In this document: in pieces, positions 49,872 through 58,166 of the stretch
Layout: each line of letters starts with the position of its first letter
Position numbering within the stretch: position 1 is the first letter of the stretch
Assembly (NCBI GenBank): GCA_910589395.1
Contig: CAJUTL010000002.1
Location: 46,753-110,752, forward strand
Length of the DNA stretch: 64,000 bases
Direction of reading: 5' to 3'
DNA from: an uncultured Oscillospiraceae bacterium
GTDB taxonomy: Bacteria; Bacillota_A; Clostridia; Oscillospirales; Acutalibacteraceae
The notes under the pieces: generated by a model
Told to the model about the DNA's origin: nothing
The model's database searches: none
Seen by the model: the letters and a program-made list of their open reading frames with translations, nothing else
Translations under genes and position numbers: made by a program

Positions 49872-50854
49872 TGGATCTTTCCGGTTTTTTAGGGAACGAA
49901 GAGGTAAAAGAGGCCTTATCCGCCGCGTTTGCTCTGCGGCGGTTTCCCCATGCCATTGTACTGCAGGGGGAGGCGGGCTGCGGGAAACGCACCTTGGCAA
50001 GGCTGATCGCCAAGGCCTTGGTGTGCAGGAACCGGGAAAAGGCTCCCTGTGGGGAATGTCCGTCCTGTATTCGCGCGGACGCGGGCTCACATCCCGATAT
50101 TCGGATCGAAGAAGGGAGCGGGGCAACCCGCTCCCTTAGTGTTGATACTGTCAAGGCCGTCACCGCCGACGCCTACAGAATGCCGGAGGAGGCGGAGCTC
50201 AGCGTGTATATTCTGCTGATGGGATCCCGTACCTCCGAAGCGGCGCAGAATAAGCTTTTGAAGATCATTGAGGAGCCGCCGAAGGGTGCGGTGTTTCTGC
50301 TGGTGTGCGATTCGGCGGAGCAGCTTTTGCCCACCATTCGCTCCCGGGTGCAGAGCTTTACCCTGAAGCCCCCTTCACCGGAAGAGGCCGCGGCCTATGG
50401 CAGAGAACATGCCGGGCTGGAAGCGGGGCAGGCGGAAAGGCTTGCCGACCTGTGCGGAGGCAATATCGGCAGAATGCTGGAGGAGGCCCAGGGCGGAACC
50501 GCCGCACAGGCCGCGGGCATCGCGGCGGCAATGGCGGCTGGCATGCTGGATAAAAATGGGGACGCTCTCTTAAAGGCGGCGCTTCCCCTGCAAAAGGACA
50601 GAAAGCTTTGCGGAGAAGCCTTATCCCGATTGACCGTGATCTTTCGGGACGCCTGCGTTTTGCGGGCGGGCGGGACAAGCCTGCTTTCCGGCGCCGCTGG
50701 GGAAGCCGAGCTGCTCAGCGGTCTTCCCATGAACCGGCTGTGTAAGCTGCCGGAGATCGGGGAGGAATTCCGGCGGAAGCTGGAGCGCAACGCCAATATG
50801 TCCCTTTTGGTGTCCTGCTTGTGCTCCCGGCTGCGGGAAGCGGCGGGCAGATAA
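49871..50854 (+). CDS. holB: DNA polymerase III subunit delta'
   Basis: Part of the clamp loader. The 327-residue AAA+ protein has GEAGCGKRTLA (degenerate P-loop), a zinc finger C-x8-C-x2-C-x2-C in CRNREKAPCGECPSC, the sensor-like KLLKIIEEPP and PTIRSRVQ with the SRC-type position reading SRV. It lies in the conserved darA-holB-ricT order and starts at the darA stop. Confidence 0.94.
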   Translation: MDLSGFLGNEEVKEALSAAFALRRFPHAIVLQGEAGCGKRTLARLIAKALVCRNREKAPCGECPSCIRADAGSHPDIRIEEGSGATRSLSVDTVKAVTADAYRMPEEAELSVYILLMGSRTSEAAQNKLLKIIEEPPKGAVFLLVCDSAEQLLPTIRSRVQSFTLKPPSPEEAAAYGREHAGLEAGQAERLADLCGGNIGRMLEEAQGGTAAQAAGIAAAMAAGMLDKNGDALLKAALPLQKDRKLCGEALSRLTVIFRDACVLRAGGTSLLSGAAGEAELLSGLPMNRLCKLPEIGEEFRRKLERNANMSLLVSCLCSRLREAAGR

Positions 50855-50911
50855 AGGGTGGCTTCGGGAAAACCGGGGTGATCCCTCTTACTTTTATAAA
50901 GGAGAATGTGT

Positions 50912-51775
50912 ATGGCCGAGGTAATTGGCGTGCGGTTTAAGAATACAGGAAAGGTCTATTATTTTGATCCCGGCCAGGAAAAGCTTTCCTGCGGGGAGCG
51001 GGTGATCGTGGAGACCGCTCGGGGTGTGGAATGCGGCGAGGTGGCTATGGCGAACCGTGAGGTAAACGACAGCACCATCGTGCAGCCTCTGCGCAAGCTG
51101 GTACGCAAGGCCACCAAGGACGATCTGCGCCGGGCGGAGGAAAACCGCCGGAAGGAAAAGGACGCTTTTCGGATCTGCGAGGAAAAAATTGCCGAGCGCG
51201 GCCTGGAAATGAAGCTGGTAGAGGTGGAATACACCTTCGATAACAGCAAGATCCTGTTCTATTTCACCGCCGATGGGCGGGTGGACTTCCGGGAGCTGGT
51301 AAAGGATCTGGCAAGCCAGTTCCGCACCCGGATCGAGCTGCGGCAGATCGGCGTGCGGGACGAGGCGAAAATGCTGGGCGGCATGGGAATTTGCGGCAGG
51401 CCTTTCTGCTGCGGCTCCTTTTTGGGCGGCTTTCAGCCGGTATCCATCAAAATGGCAAAGGAGCAGGGCCTTTCCCTGAACCCGGTAAAGATCTCCGGGG
51501 CCTGCGGCAGGCTCATGTGCTGCTTGAAATACGAGCAGGAGGCCTATCAGGACCTGCTGCGCACCACTCCCAAGGTGAACGCGCTGGTCTCCACCCCGGA
51601 GGGCAAGGGCGTGGTGATCGATCAAAATCTTTTGACCAGAAAGCTCACCGTTCGGCTGGATAAGGACCCGGAGGCCGCGCCCAAGGTGTTCCACGCCTCA
51701 GAAGTAAAGCTGCTGCGTGACGGAAGGATCAAGGTGGATAAAAAGGAAGAAGAAGAGCTGAAAAACCTGGAATAA
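50912..51775 (+). CDS. ricT: PSP1-domain protein RicT (YaaT)
   Basis: Member of the RicAFT (Y-) complex, which in Bacillus affects RNase Y processing and sporulation phosphorelay. The 287-residue protein has the PSP1 domain and the cysteine cluster GGMGICGRPFCC..CGRLMCCLKYE that ligates Fe-S. A Lys/Glu-rich end follows. Two ATGs six bases apart are possible. The second, at 50912, is 7 bases from AAAGGAG and is preferred. Confidence 0.95.
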   Translation: MAEVIGVRFKNTGKVYYFDPGQEKLSCGERVIVETARGVECGEVAMANREVNDSTIVQPLRKLVRKATKDDLRRAEENRRKEKDAFRICEEKIAERGLEMKLVEVEYTFDNSKILFYFTADGRVDFRELVKDLASQFRTRIELRQIGVRDEAKMLGGMGICGRPFCCGSFLGGFQPVSIKMAKEQGLSLNPVKISGACGRLMCCLKYEQEAYQDLLRTTPKVNALVSTPEGKGVVIDQNLLTRKLTVRLDKDPEAAPKVFHASEVKLLRDGRIKVDKKEEEELKNLE

Positions 51776-51931
51776 AGCCAAGATCGGCCGGATAGGAGTT
51801 GTGCCGTAAAAAATCTTCCTTTTCTACTTGCGGAACCGGGAGATTTGTGATAGGATCATCTTGCGGCATAACAGGATAGAAACACAGTATAAGTGTGTGT
51901 GTTTGCTTTTTTGGCAAAAATGCAGGCTTCG

Positions 51932-51960
51932 TTTAGCATACTTGTACTGTGTGTTATAGT
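51932..51960 (+). promoter_or_regulatory. Promoter candidate of the SLH gene
   Basis: TTTAGC (51932-51937), 17 bases, TATAGT (51955-51960), placing the start about 90 bases before the ATG and just ahead of the terminator hairpin. Confidence 0.5.
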
Positions 51961-51993
51961 TGTGTCGCAGCAATAGAAGCTGTGCATTTTTCG

Positions 51994-52030
51994 GTGCGTG
52001 GCTTCGGCTGCGCACTTTTTTGTTGCGCAG
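51994..52030 (+). promoter_or_regulatory. Candidate transcription attenuator
   Basis: GTGCGTGGC-TTCG-GCTGCGCAC is a 9-bp stem with a UUCG loop followed by six Ts, a good terminator, 40 bases before the SLH start codon. CTGCGCA in its right arm (52008-52014) can instead pair with TGCGCAG at 52024-52030. The two hairpins exclude each other. Confidence 0.6.
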
Positions 52031-52059
52031 AAATTTTTTCCTGTAAGGAGAGATGTCAT

Positions 52060-53232
52060 ATGAAAAAGATCGTAAGCACGGTTTTGGCTTTTTGCCTGGT
52101 ACTGAGCTGTCTGCCTGTATCGGCTGCCGCGGCAGGAAGCTTCCGAGATGTTCCTTTCGGCCAGTACTATACCGAAGCGGTCGATTGGGCTGTTGAGAAC
52201 GGGATCACTTCCGGTACCGGCACCAATACCTTTAGTCCTAATTCCAAGTGTACCAGAGGGCAAATAGTTACATTCCTGTGGCGCGCTGCCGGAAAACCTT
52301 CTTCTTCCTATCCAACGCAGTTTTCGGATGTCCATGAAAAGGAATATTATGCAGAAGCGGTAAAATGGGCAGTTGAGACAGGAATCACCTCGGGCACCAG
52401 CCACACTGCCTTCAGCCCGAATGCCGGGTGTACCCGGGCTCAGGCTGTCACCTTTCTGTACCGTGCCGCCGGTGAACCCGTTTCTACAGGAACAAATTCT
52501 TTTGGAGATGTACCTGTCGGGGCCTATTATTCCAATGCTGTAGGCTGGGCCGTTGAAAACAAAATCACTGCCGGGACAAGCGCTACCTCCTTTAGCCCCA
52601 ATTCAGGCTGTACCCGCGCGCAGATTGTGACGTTCCTGTATCGCTTTTTAGGCGGCTCGAACGAGCCTGACAAACCGGAGTTGACCCGCAGGGATAGGAT
52701 TCAAAGGGTTTGCGATATTATTGAAAAGAACGGATTGCTGAGCGCAAACAGACGCCATAAATTTATAGATTTTATGCCGGCGGAAGATGAATATGTAAGT
52801 TTAAATTATGACAAAGCGGAAAGCAGCTTTGAGCTCACATATGAAATCAGCCGCAATGACGGAGTGAGCACTGCTGTGTTTGTCCTGTTTGATTTACAGC
52901 GTGATGGCGTGGAGGATATATTTTGCGGGATTGAAGATGCAAATGGCAGAAGGACATTTCTCAATCCGCAAATCGAGCTGAGTGATTTTAATCTAAATAG
53001 GAAAAACTTTTCTTATGCTATCACCAGTGGCAGCGGCAACGGTTTGGGATGGAGCTTAGCCGATTTACGCAGTTTTGCAGATCCTGCCACAGCTTTAGCC
53101 TTCCTTCGGTGGGAATATATGCTTGAAAAGTTGGGATCCAGCTTACAGGATTTCGGATTCAGAAATTACAAAAATATTGGCGTTGAGGAAGGTCCGCTCA
53201 GCGGCAACGAGTTTTTGAGTGTCGCAAACTAA
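52060..53232 (+). CDS. SLH-domain surface protein with unknown C-terminal domain
   Basis: A 390-residue secreted protein. Residues 1-26 form a signal peptide ending SAAAAG. Three SLH domains (about 27-85, 88-145 and 148-205) carry FRDVP..YYTEAVDWAVENGITSG-type repeats with the C-T-R-x-Q end. They should bind secondary wall polymers. The last 180 residues are a soluble domain (RRDRIQRVCDIIEKNG onward) that I do not recognise. AAGGAGAG precedes the ATG. A terminator-like attenuator lies in the leader. It interrupts the ricT-trmN6 neighbourhood. Confidence 0.92.
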   Translation: MKKIVSTVLAFCLVLSCLPVSAAAAGSFRDVPFGQYYTEAVDWAVENGITSGTGTNTFSPNSKCTRGQIVTFLWRAAGKPSSSYPTQFSDVHEKEYYAEAVKWAVETGITSGTSHTAFSPNAGCTRAQAVTFLYRAAGEPVSTGTNSFGDVPVGAYYSNAVGWAVENKITAGTSATSFSPNSGCTRAQIVTFLYRFLGGSNEPDKPELTRRDRIQRVCDIIEKNGLLSANRRHKFIDFMPAEDEYVSLNYDKAESSFELTYEISRNDGVSTAVFVLFDLQRDGVEDIFCGIEDANGRRTFLNPQIELSDFNLNRKNFSYAITSGSGNGLGWSLADLRSFADPATALAFLRWEYMLEKLGSSLQDFGFRNYKNIGVEEGPLSGNEFLSVAN

Positions 53233-53285
53233 GATAAAATGCTCCAACGCAGCGCCCTCCGGTATTTGATAATCCAAAACGCCCT

Positions 53286-53320
53286 TCTCTAACAACTAAT
53301 AACTAACAGCTAACAACTGC
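53286..53320 (-). repeat. TTAG heptad array
   Basis: Minus strand reading: TTG TTAG CTG TTAG TTA TTAG TTG TTAG AGA, the same 7-base design as in the larger islands, here alone between the SLH and ferredoxin genes. Confidence 0.85.
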
Positions 53321-53330
53321 AAGATAGGTC

Positions 53331-53358
53331 TTGCTTTTTCCCCGAAATGTGTTAGAAT
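53331..53358 (+). promoter_or_regulatory. Promoter of the ferredoxin gene
   Basis: TTGCTT (53331-53336), 16 bases, TAGAAT (53353-53358), 33 bases before the ATG. Confidence 0.65.
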
Positions 53359-53391
53359 AGGGGTGTAAAAATCTTGTGGAGGTGTTACCCC

Positions 53392-53562
53392 ATGCCTTAT
53401 GTAATCAGTGACGAATGTATTGCCTGCGGTGCTTGCGCCAGCGAATGTCCTGTAGGAGCTATCTCTGAGGGAGACGGCAAATATGTGATCGATCCCGATA
53501 CCTGCATCGATTGCGGCGCTTGCGCCGGAACATGCCCGGTAGGCGCTCCTCAGGAGGGCTGA
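53392..53562 (+). CDS. 2[4Fe-4S] ferredoxin
   Basis: Electron carrier of clostridial type, 56 residues. Two C-x2-C-x2-C-x3-C-P motifs (C9, C12, C15, C19 and C38, C41, C44, C48) bind two cubane clusters. GGAGGTG lies 8 bases before the ATG at 53392, with its own promoter. Such a ferredoxin fits a strict anaerobe. Confidence 0.97.
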   Translation: MPYVISDECIACGACASECPVGAISEGDGKYVIDPDTCIDCGACAGTCPVGAPQEG

Positions 53563-53689
53563 TCGGCTTTCGGGCCTTACCTACGGACGAGCCGTCAGGC
53601 TGTCAATTCGGAAAAGCGGGATCCAGGGCGGCACGGCGCTTGCCTTGGGTTCCACTTTTTGTTTCTTAGGAAAAAAGGAGGGAAAGCTG

Positions 53690-54454
53690 GTGTCGATCAG
53701 CGAGAAGGAGGCTCGGCCAGCGCCGGAGAATTCTCATTGGGAACCCTTGGGAAAAAACTGCCGGGTGCTGGTAACAGAGGAACATAAATTTACCACCGAT
53801 ACGCTGCTGCTGGCTTGTTTTTCCATGCCCCGGGGGAAAGAGGACTGCGCCGATATCGGCACGGGCTGCGGAACGATCCCCCTGCTCTGGTGCGCCCGGG
53901 GGGAGCCGGGCTTCTGTATGTCGGTGGAGGTACAGCGGGAAGCGGCTCATCTGGCCCGCCTGTCCATTGAGGAAAACGGCTTTGAAGGCAGAATGTATGT
54001 GGTATTGGGGAATATCAGGGAGTATAAGCTGCTGTATACCCACCAAAGCCTGGATCTGATGGCCTGTAATCCACCCTATTATCCGCCGGACAGCGGATAT
54101 CAGCCCAAAAAGCGTTCCAGGAAGATCTCCCGCCACGAGGACCAGCTGACTCTGGAGGTTTTGGCCGCCGCTGGGAAATACTGCCTGAAGCACGGCGGCA
54201 GGCTTTGTATTTGCCTGCCCACAGAGCGGCTGACGGAGGCCATGGGGCTTTTCCAGAAATACGGGCTGGAGCCAAAGCGGCTGCAGCTGGTGCAGTCCAA
54301 GCCCGGCAAAGCCCCCTACCTGTTTCTGCTGGAATGCCGCCGGGGCGGCAAGCCGGGCCTTGCGGTAGAGCCCACCCTGATCATCACGGACGAGCAGGGA
54401 AATTACACCAGGGAGATGCAGGAGATTTACGGGGATTACCGAGAAAAGGAGTAA
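53690..54454 (+). CDS. trmN6: tRNA1(Val) adenine-N6-methyltransferase-like protein
   Basis: SAM-dependent methyltransferase of 254 residues, corresponding to YabB of Bacillus. The SAM loop DIGTGCGTIPLL is near 65-76 and the adenine-binding NPPYY near 122. HKFTTDTLLLA before the SAM loop is typical. The start is GTG with AAAGGAGG upstream. The frame is open 15 codons further. In Bacillus the gene lies between ricT and rsmI, and here too, but SLH and ferredoxin genes and repeats intervene. Confidence 0.9.
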   Translation: MSISEKEARPAPENSHWEPLGKNCRVLVTEEHKFTTDTLLLACFSMPRGKEDCADIGTGCGTIPLLWCARGEPGFCMSVEVQREAAHLARLSIEENGFEGRMYVVLGNIREYKLLYTHQSLDLMACNPPYYPPDSGYQPKKRSRKISRHEDQLTLEVLAAAGKYCLKHGGRLCICLPTERLTEAMGLFQKYGLEPKRLQLVQSKPGKAPYLFLLECRRGGKPGLAVEPTLIITDEQGNYTREMQEIYGDYREKE

Positions 54455-54464
54455 GAAATGCTTG

Positions 54465-54770
54465 TACAATGAGGAATGAGCAATTAGCAATGGCGAGCAT
54501 GGTCAAAGCGGTAAATTATAGTTTAACACGCAGTTCCCACCTGTCATTCTGAGGAACGAAGTGACGAAGAATCTCGTCCTTAATTTTCCGAATAAAAGGG
54601 GAAAGGACGAGATCCTTCGCTTCGCTCAGGATGACAGGAGAGAGGTGAGCGAATAACCGGTAAATTCCAATTTATCGCTCAGTTTGCGGTCGGGTCAGAA
54701 ACCAAACTTCCGCACCAAGTGGAGACACGAGTGGCCGCGGCGCTTCGCCGCCAAATTCTGATCTTGCTCT
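54465..54770. repeat. Composite repeat island
   Basis: In order: an AAT-core heptad run (54468-54495), a TAAATTATAGTTTAACACGCAG stretch also seen inverted at 42.37 kb, a TCATTCTGA palindrome (54543-54641) whose arms are AATCTCGTCCTTAATTTTC and its near-inverse, and a GCGGTCGGGTCAGAAACC..CCGCACCAAGTGGAGACACGAG unit (54660-54740). Most of it is an inverted copy of the island at 42.2-42.45 kb. No gene. Confidence 0.88.
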
Positions 54771-54817
54771 TATAATTGGTCAATAGAAACACTTTCACAA
54801 CGAAAAAGGAGATCGCC

Positions 54818-55672
54818 ATGGAGCAAAAAGCGCTGGAAAAAGGGGCGCTGTATGTGGTGGGAACGCCCATCGGGAACCTGGGGGATTTTTCTCCCCGGGC
54901 CAAAGAGACCCTGGAGCAGGCGGATTTTATTGCCGCGGAGGATACCCGGGTCACGATGAAGCTTTTGAACCACTTTGCTGTCAAAAAGCCTCTTTTGAGC
55001 TATTTTGAACACAACAAGCTGTCCCACGGGGAGCTGATTTTACAGCGCCTTCGGGCAGGGGAGACCTGCGCCCTGGTTTCAGACGCGGGTATGCCCGCCA
55101 TTTCCGATCCCGGTGAAACGCTGGTTGCCGCCTGCGCAGGGGAAGGCATTCCGGTTTACGTGGTGCCCGGCCCCACGGCGGTGATCTCCGCCCTGGCGGT
55201 CAGCGGGCTGCCCACCGGGCGCTTTACCTTTGAGGGGTTTTTAAGCGTGAACAAGCGCGGCCGCCGGGAGCACCTGCTTTCTGTAGAGCGGGAAACCCGT
55301 ACCATGGTGTTTTACGAGGCTCCTCACAAGCTGCGGAAAACCCTTTCCGATTTTGAAAAAACCTTCGGAGGAGATCGAAAGATCGCCGTGGTGCGGGAGC
55401 TGACAAAGCTTCACGAGGAGGTCTGGCGCACTACCTTGAAGGAGGCCGCCGCCCATTACCGGGAGCGGGAGCCGAGAGGGGAATATGTGCTGGTCCTTGC
55501 CGGGGCGGAAGCTTCTTCCCCGGAGCGGGAGGAGTACACCCTGGAAGACGCCGCCGGCCTTGCCCGGGAGCAGATGGAGCAGGGCCTTTCCGCCGCCGAC
55601 GCGGCAAAGGAGGCGGCAAGGCTGACCGGACTGAAAAAAGGGGAAATTTACCGGCTTTTAAGTGGAAAATAA
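54818..55672 (+). CDS. rsmI: 16S rRNA (cytidine-2'-O)-methyltransferase RsmI
   Basis: Methylates C1402 of 16S rRNA. The 284-residue protein has LYVVGTPIGNLGDFSPRA at the N terminus, AAEDTR, SDAGMPAISDPG, VPGPTAVISAL and FEGFL, all typical. A C-terminal helical segment ends LTGLKKGEIYRLL. AAAAGGAG precedes the ATG at 54818. It closes the interrupted darA-rsmI cluster. Confidence 0.96.
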   Translation: MEQKALEKGALYVVGTPIGNLGDFSPRAKETLEQADFIAAEDTRVTMKLLNHFAVKKPLLSYFEHNKLSHGELILQRLRAGETCALVSDAGMPAISDPGETLVAACAGEGIPVYVVPGPTAVISALAVSGLPTGRFTFEGFLSVNKRGRREHLLSVERETRTMVFYEAPHKLRKTLSDFEKTFGGDRKIAVVRELTKLHEEVWRTTLKEAAAHYREREPRGEYVLVLAGAEASSPEREEYTLEDAAGLAREQMEQGLSAADAAKEAARLTGLKKGEIYRLLSGK

Positions 55673-55747
55673 CACGGCAGGCTTTTCTGAACGATTGGAA
55701 AGCCCAGCTGTTTTGTGATAGAGGAAAAGGGAAATGGAGGAATTTAC

Positions 55748-57091
55748 GTGAAAAAATTTTTGATTGCTATTATCCTGGCAGGGCTTCTGCTGCTGGAGCT
55801 TTCCGCCTGCGCGCTGCTGGCCCGGGCCCCCGTACCGGACGCCTCCGGTACGGAAAGCGCAACTGCTCCCGCGGCGGAGAGCGCTTTGGAGCTGACCCTG
55901 GAATTTTCCTTCGGGGAGCGCACCGGCAGCTATCGCGGAGAAGTAAAGGACGGCCTGCCCCACGGGCAGGGCTCCTTTACTTCTCAGAATGCCGACGGCG
56001 GAGCCTGGACCTATACCGGAGAATGGGACATGGGCCACTGGAACGGGAAAGGGCGGTCAGAATGGGAAGACGGCACCTACCATGAAGGGGAATATCAAAA
56101 CGACGTAGCTGAGGGACAGGGCGTGCGGGGCACGGAAACCGAACGCTATGAGGGAACCTTCCGAAACGGCGTTATTGCGGAAGGAAAGTATTATTATAAA
56201 GACGTGCTGCTGTTCGAGGGGGAATTTGACCCGGCCACCGGCAGACCGGTAAAGGGGCGGCTGTACGATTTGGACGGAAGAGTTTACGAGGGCGAGATCG
56301 ACCCCGAAACCGGCGAGCCCAACGGCCAGGGAAAAATTCTGGAGGCGGACGGCACCGTAAGCTTTGAAGGCACCTTTGTTCAGGGAAACGCGGAGATCAG
56401 AATAACCGCCGTGCCCTATGAGGAACCGGTGGCCGAGGGCGAGCTGACCCGGGCGGAGCTTTCGGACCTTTACGCCCACACCGATGGAACCGGAACGGAT
56501 TATACCGGCAGAAAAGCCACCGTTACCGGCATTGTCACTGCGGGCTTTACCACCACGGAGGGAGAGCTGCGCTTTGAGATTTGCCAGAATATCGGAGAGC
56601 GGAAAAACCCCACGCTGATCGCGGCAAAGGAGATCCCGCTTCAGAAGGGGGATATCATAAAAGCTAGCGGAACCTTCACAAACCAGGCCATAGAGCCAAT
56701 CCTGGAGGCGGATACGCTGGAGGTGATCTCTCTGGAGGAAGGGGACGACCCGCCGCTGTTTTGCAGTGAAGCGCCGGCTTCTCAGACCCTGGGAGACCTG
56801 AAGATCACCGTGGAAAAGGTGGAATTCTGCGAAAAGCGGTTTTTGGTGTTCCTGTCTGTGGAGAACCTGGGGGAAGAAGAGGCCTATCTCGGGCGGAACG
56901 GCAGGGTGGTCCAGGGGCAGACCCAATATGAAAGCAGCTATGATCCGCTGTATCTGGACTATCCCCAGCTGCAAACCGCGATCCTGCCCGGCGTAAAGAC
57001 CGCGGGCGTGATCCCCTTCCCCGCCATAGACGCCGAAGACTGCCGCTTCTATTTTGATGACGCTGTGTTTGAGATCGGGGTTCAAAAGTAA
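55748..57091 (+). CDS. MORN-repeat lipoprotein
   Basis: A 447-residue lipoprotein. The signal peptide KKFLIAIILAGLLLLEL ends in the lipobox LSAC, putting the mature Cys near 21. Residues 60-210 contain about six MORN-type repeats (YRGEVKDGLPHGQGSF, YTGEWDMGHWNGKG, YEGEI...). Residues 240-330 resemble an OB-type domain (YTGRKATVTGIV), and the end is a beta-rich domain similar to extracellular DUF4352 modules. The role is unknown. The start is GTG with GGAGG 7 bases upstream. Confidence 0.85.
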   Translation: MKKFLIAIILAGLLLLELSACALLARAPVPDASGTESATAPAAESALELTLEFSFGERTGSYRGEVKDGLPHGQGSFTSQNADGGAWTYTGEWDMGHWNGKGRSEWEDGTYHEGEYQNDVAEGQGVRGTETERYEGTFRNGVIAEGKYYYKDVLLFEGEFDPATGRPVKGRLYDLDGRVYEGEIDPETGEPNGQGKILEADGTVSFEGTFVQGNAEIRITAVPYEEPVAEGELTRAELSDLYAHTDGTGTDYTGRKATVTGIVTAGFTTTEGELRFEICQNIGERKNPTLIAAKEIPLQKGDIIKASGTFTNQAIEPILEADTLEVISLEEGDDPPLFCSEAPASQTLGDLKITVEKVEFCEKRFLVFLSVENLGEEEAYLGRNGRVVQGQTQYESSYDPLYLDYPQLQTAILPGVKTAGVIPFPAIDAEDCRFYFDDAVFEIGVQK

Positions 57092-57186
57092 GAGCTTGTA
57101 CCGCCGCCGGTTCCACTGGCGGTTTGCGCGGCTCGAAGCTCCGTATACGTATTCTATCGGTATAAGCTTTAAGAACAGAGGAAACC

Positions 57187-58131
57187 ATGAAAAAAGGAAA
57201 TTATCTCGCGGAGGCGCCGCCGGAAAAGCTGGCCGCCCTAAAGCCGGTTTGCGCGTTACTGGGGCTGGAATGGAACCGGGTAAAAAATGCCCGGCAGTTC
57301 CACGAGGACGGCGGCGGGGCGGACAGGGCCTATTCTGTGTACCGTGTGGAATATGACGGGCGGGAATACGTGCTGAAGCAAAGCGTACCGGCGGAGGCGG
57401 AGCTGTACCATACCTATCTGGAGCGGGAGGCCTTTCCCGTTCCCAGGCTGTACGCCGCCGCGCAAAGGGGAAAAAGCTGCTGGCTGCTTTTGGAACATAT
57501 TCCGGGCGGAGATTTGCGAGATTTTACCCCGGAGCTGGCGGAAAAAGCGGCGGAAAGCCTCAGCGCCCTTCATAACGCTTATTGGTGGGGAAAGCCCGAA
57601 AACGGGAAAGAAAACAGCGGAGAGCGCTTTGTAAGATATTGGGAACGGATCACCCGCCGGGCAAAGTGCCTTGTGAGATATCCGGCGCTGCGGGAGGCCT
57701 ATGAGGTGTTTTTGCAGCGGCAGAAAACCTGTCCGCTTACTCTGTGCAACGGAGATTTTCTCCAATATAACGCCCTGTTTGACGGGGAAAGGGTGGTGCT
57801 CATCGACTGGGCCTTCGGCGGGGAAATGCCCTATTCCCTGGACCTTGCCCGGCTGATCGCCCATGGCAGCGAAAAACGGGAGGCTTTTCCCTTTTTTATG
57901 ACGGAGGAGCTGCGCCGGAAATTTTTACAGGCCTATTACCGGCGCATGAAAGAGCCGCCGGACTATGCGGATTTTCTGTGGGACACGGTGCTTTCGGCGC
58001 TGAACGAGTACATAGAATTTCTGGAAGAGGATTTTCTGAAGCAGGAGGAAGAGCCTGACCCGTTTTACCTTCGCCGGGCGGAAGAGACCGCGGCGGTGAT
58101 CCGCCGGGGGAAGCAGGCTTTTTTACCATAG
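57187..58131 (+). CDS. APH-fold phosphotransferase (aminoglycoside/choline kinase-like)
   Basis: A 314-residue kinase-like protein. The nucleotide lobe includes EYVLKQS with a likely ATP Lys. The catalytic loop reads LCNGDFLQYNALF, with N-G-D where most members have H-G-D, and the metal motif LIDWAFGG is intact. The substrate is unknown; small hydroxylated metabolites are usual. It precedes pyruvate kinase by 35 bases, so they may be co-transcribed. It is not evidence of drug resistance by itself. Confidence 0.85.
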   Translation: MKKGNYLAEAPPEKLAALKPVCALLGLEWNRVKNARQFHEDGGGADRAYSVYRVEYDGREYVLKQSVPAEAELYHTYLEREAFPVPRLYAAAQRGKSCWLLLEHIPGGDLRDFTPELAEKAAESLSALHNAYWWGKPENGKENSGERFVRYWERITRRAKCLVRYPALREAYEVFLQRQKTCPLTLCNGDFLQYNALFDGERVVLIDWAFGGEMPYSLDLARLIAHGSEKREAFPFFMTEELRRKFLQAYYRRMKEPPDYADFLWDTVLSALNEYIEFLEEDFLKQEEEPDPFYLRRAEETAAVIRRGKQAFLP

Positions 58132-58166
58132 GCAGCACCGCAAAATTTTGAAAGGACGGGAACGAT

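Noticed and set aside
57187..58131. Aminoglycoside resistance gene
   Set aside because: Only the general APH fold is seen, with an N-G-D catalytic loop. Nothing ties it to antibiotics.
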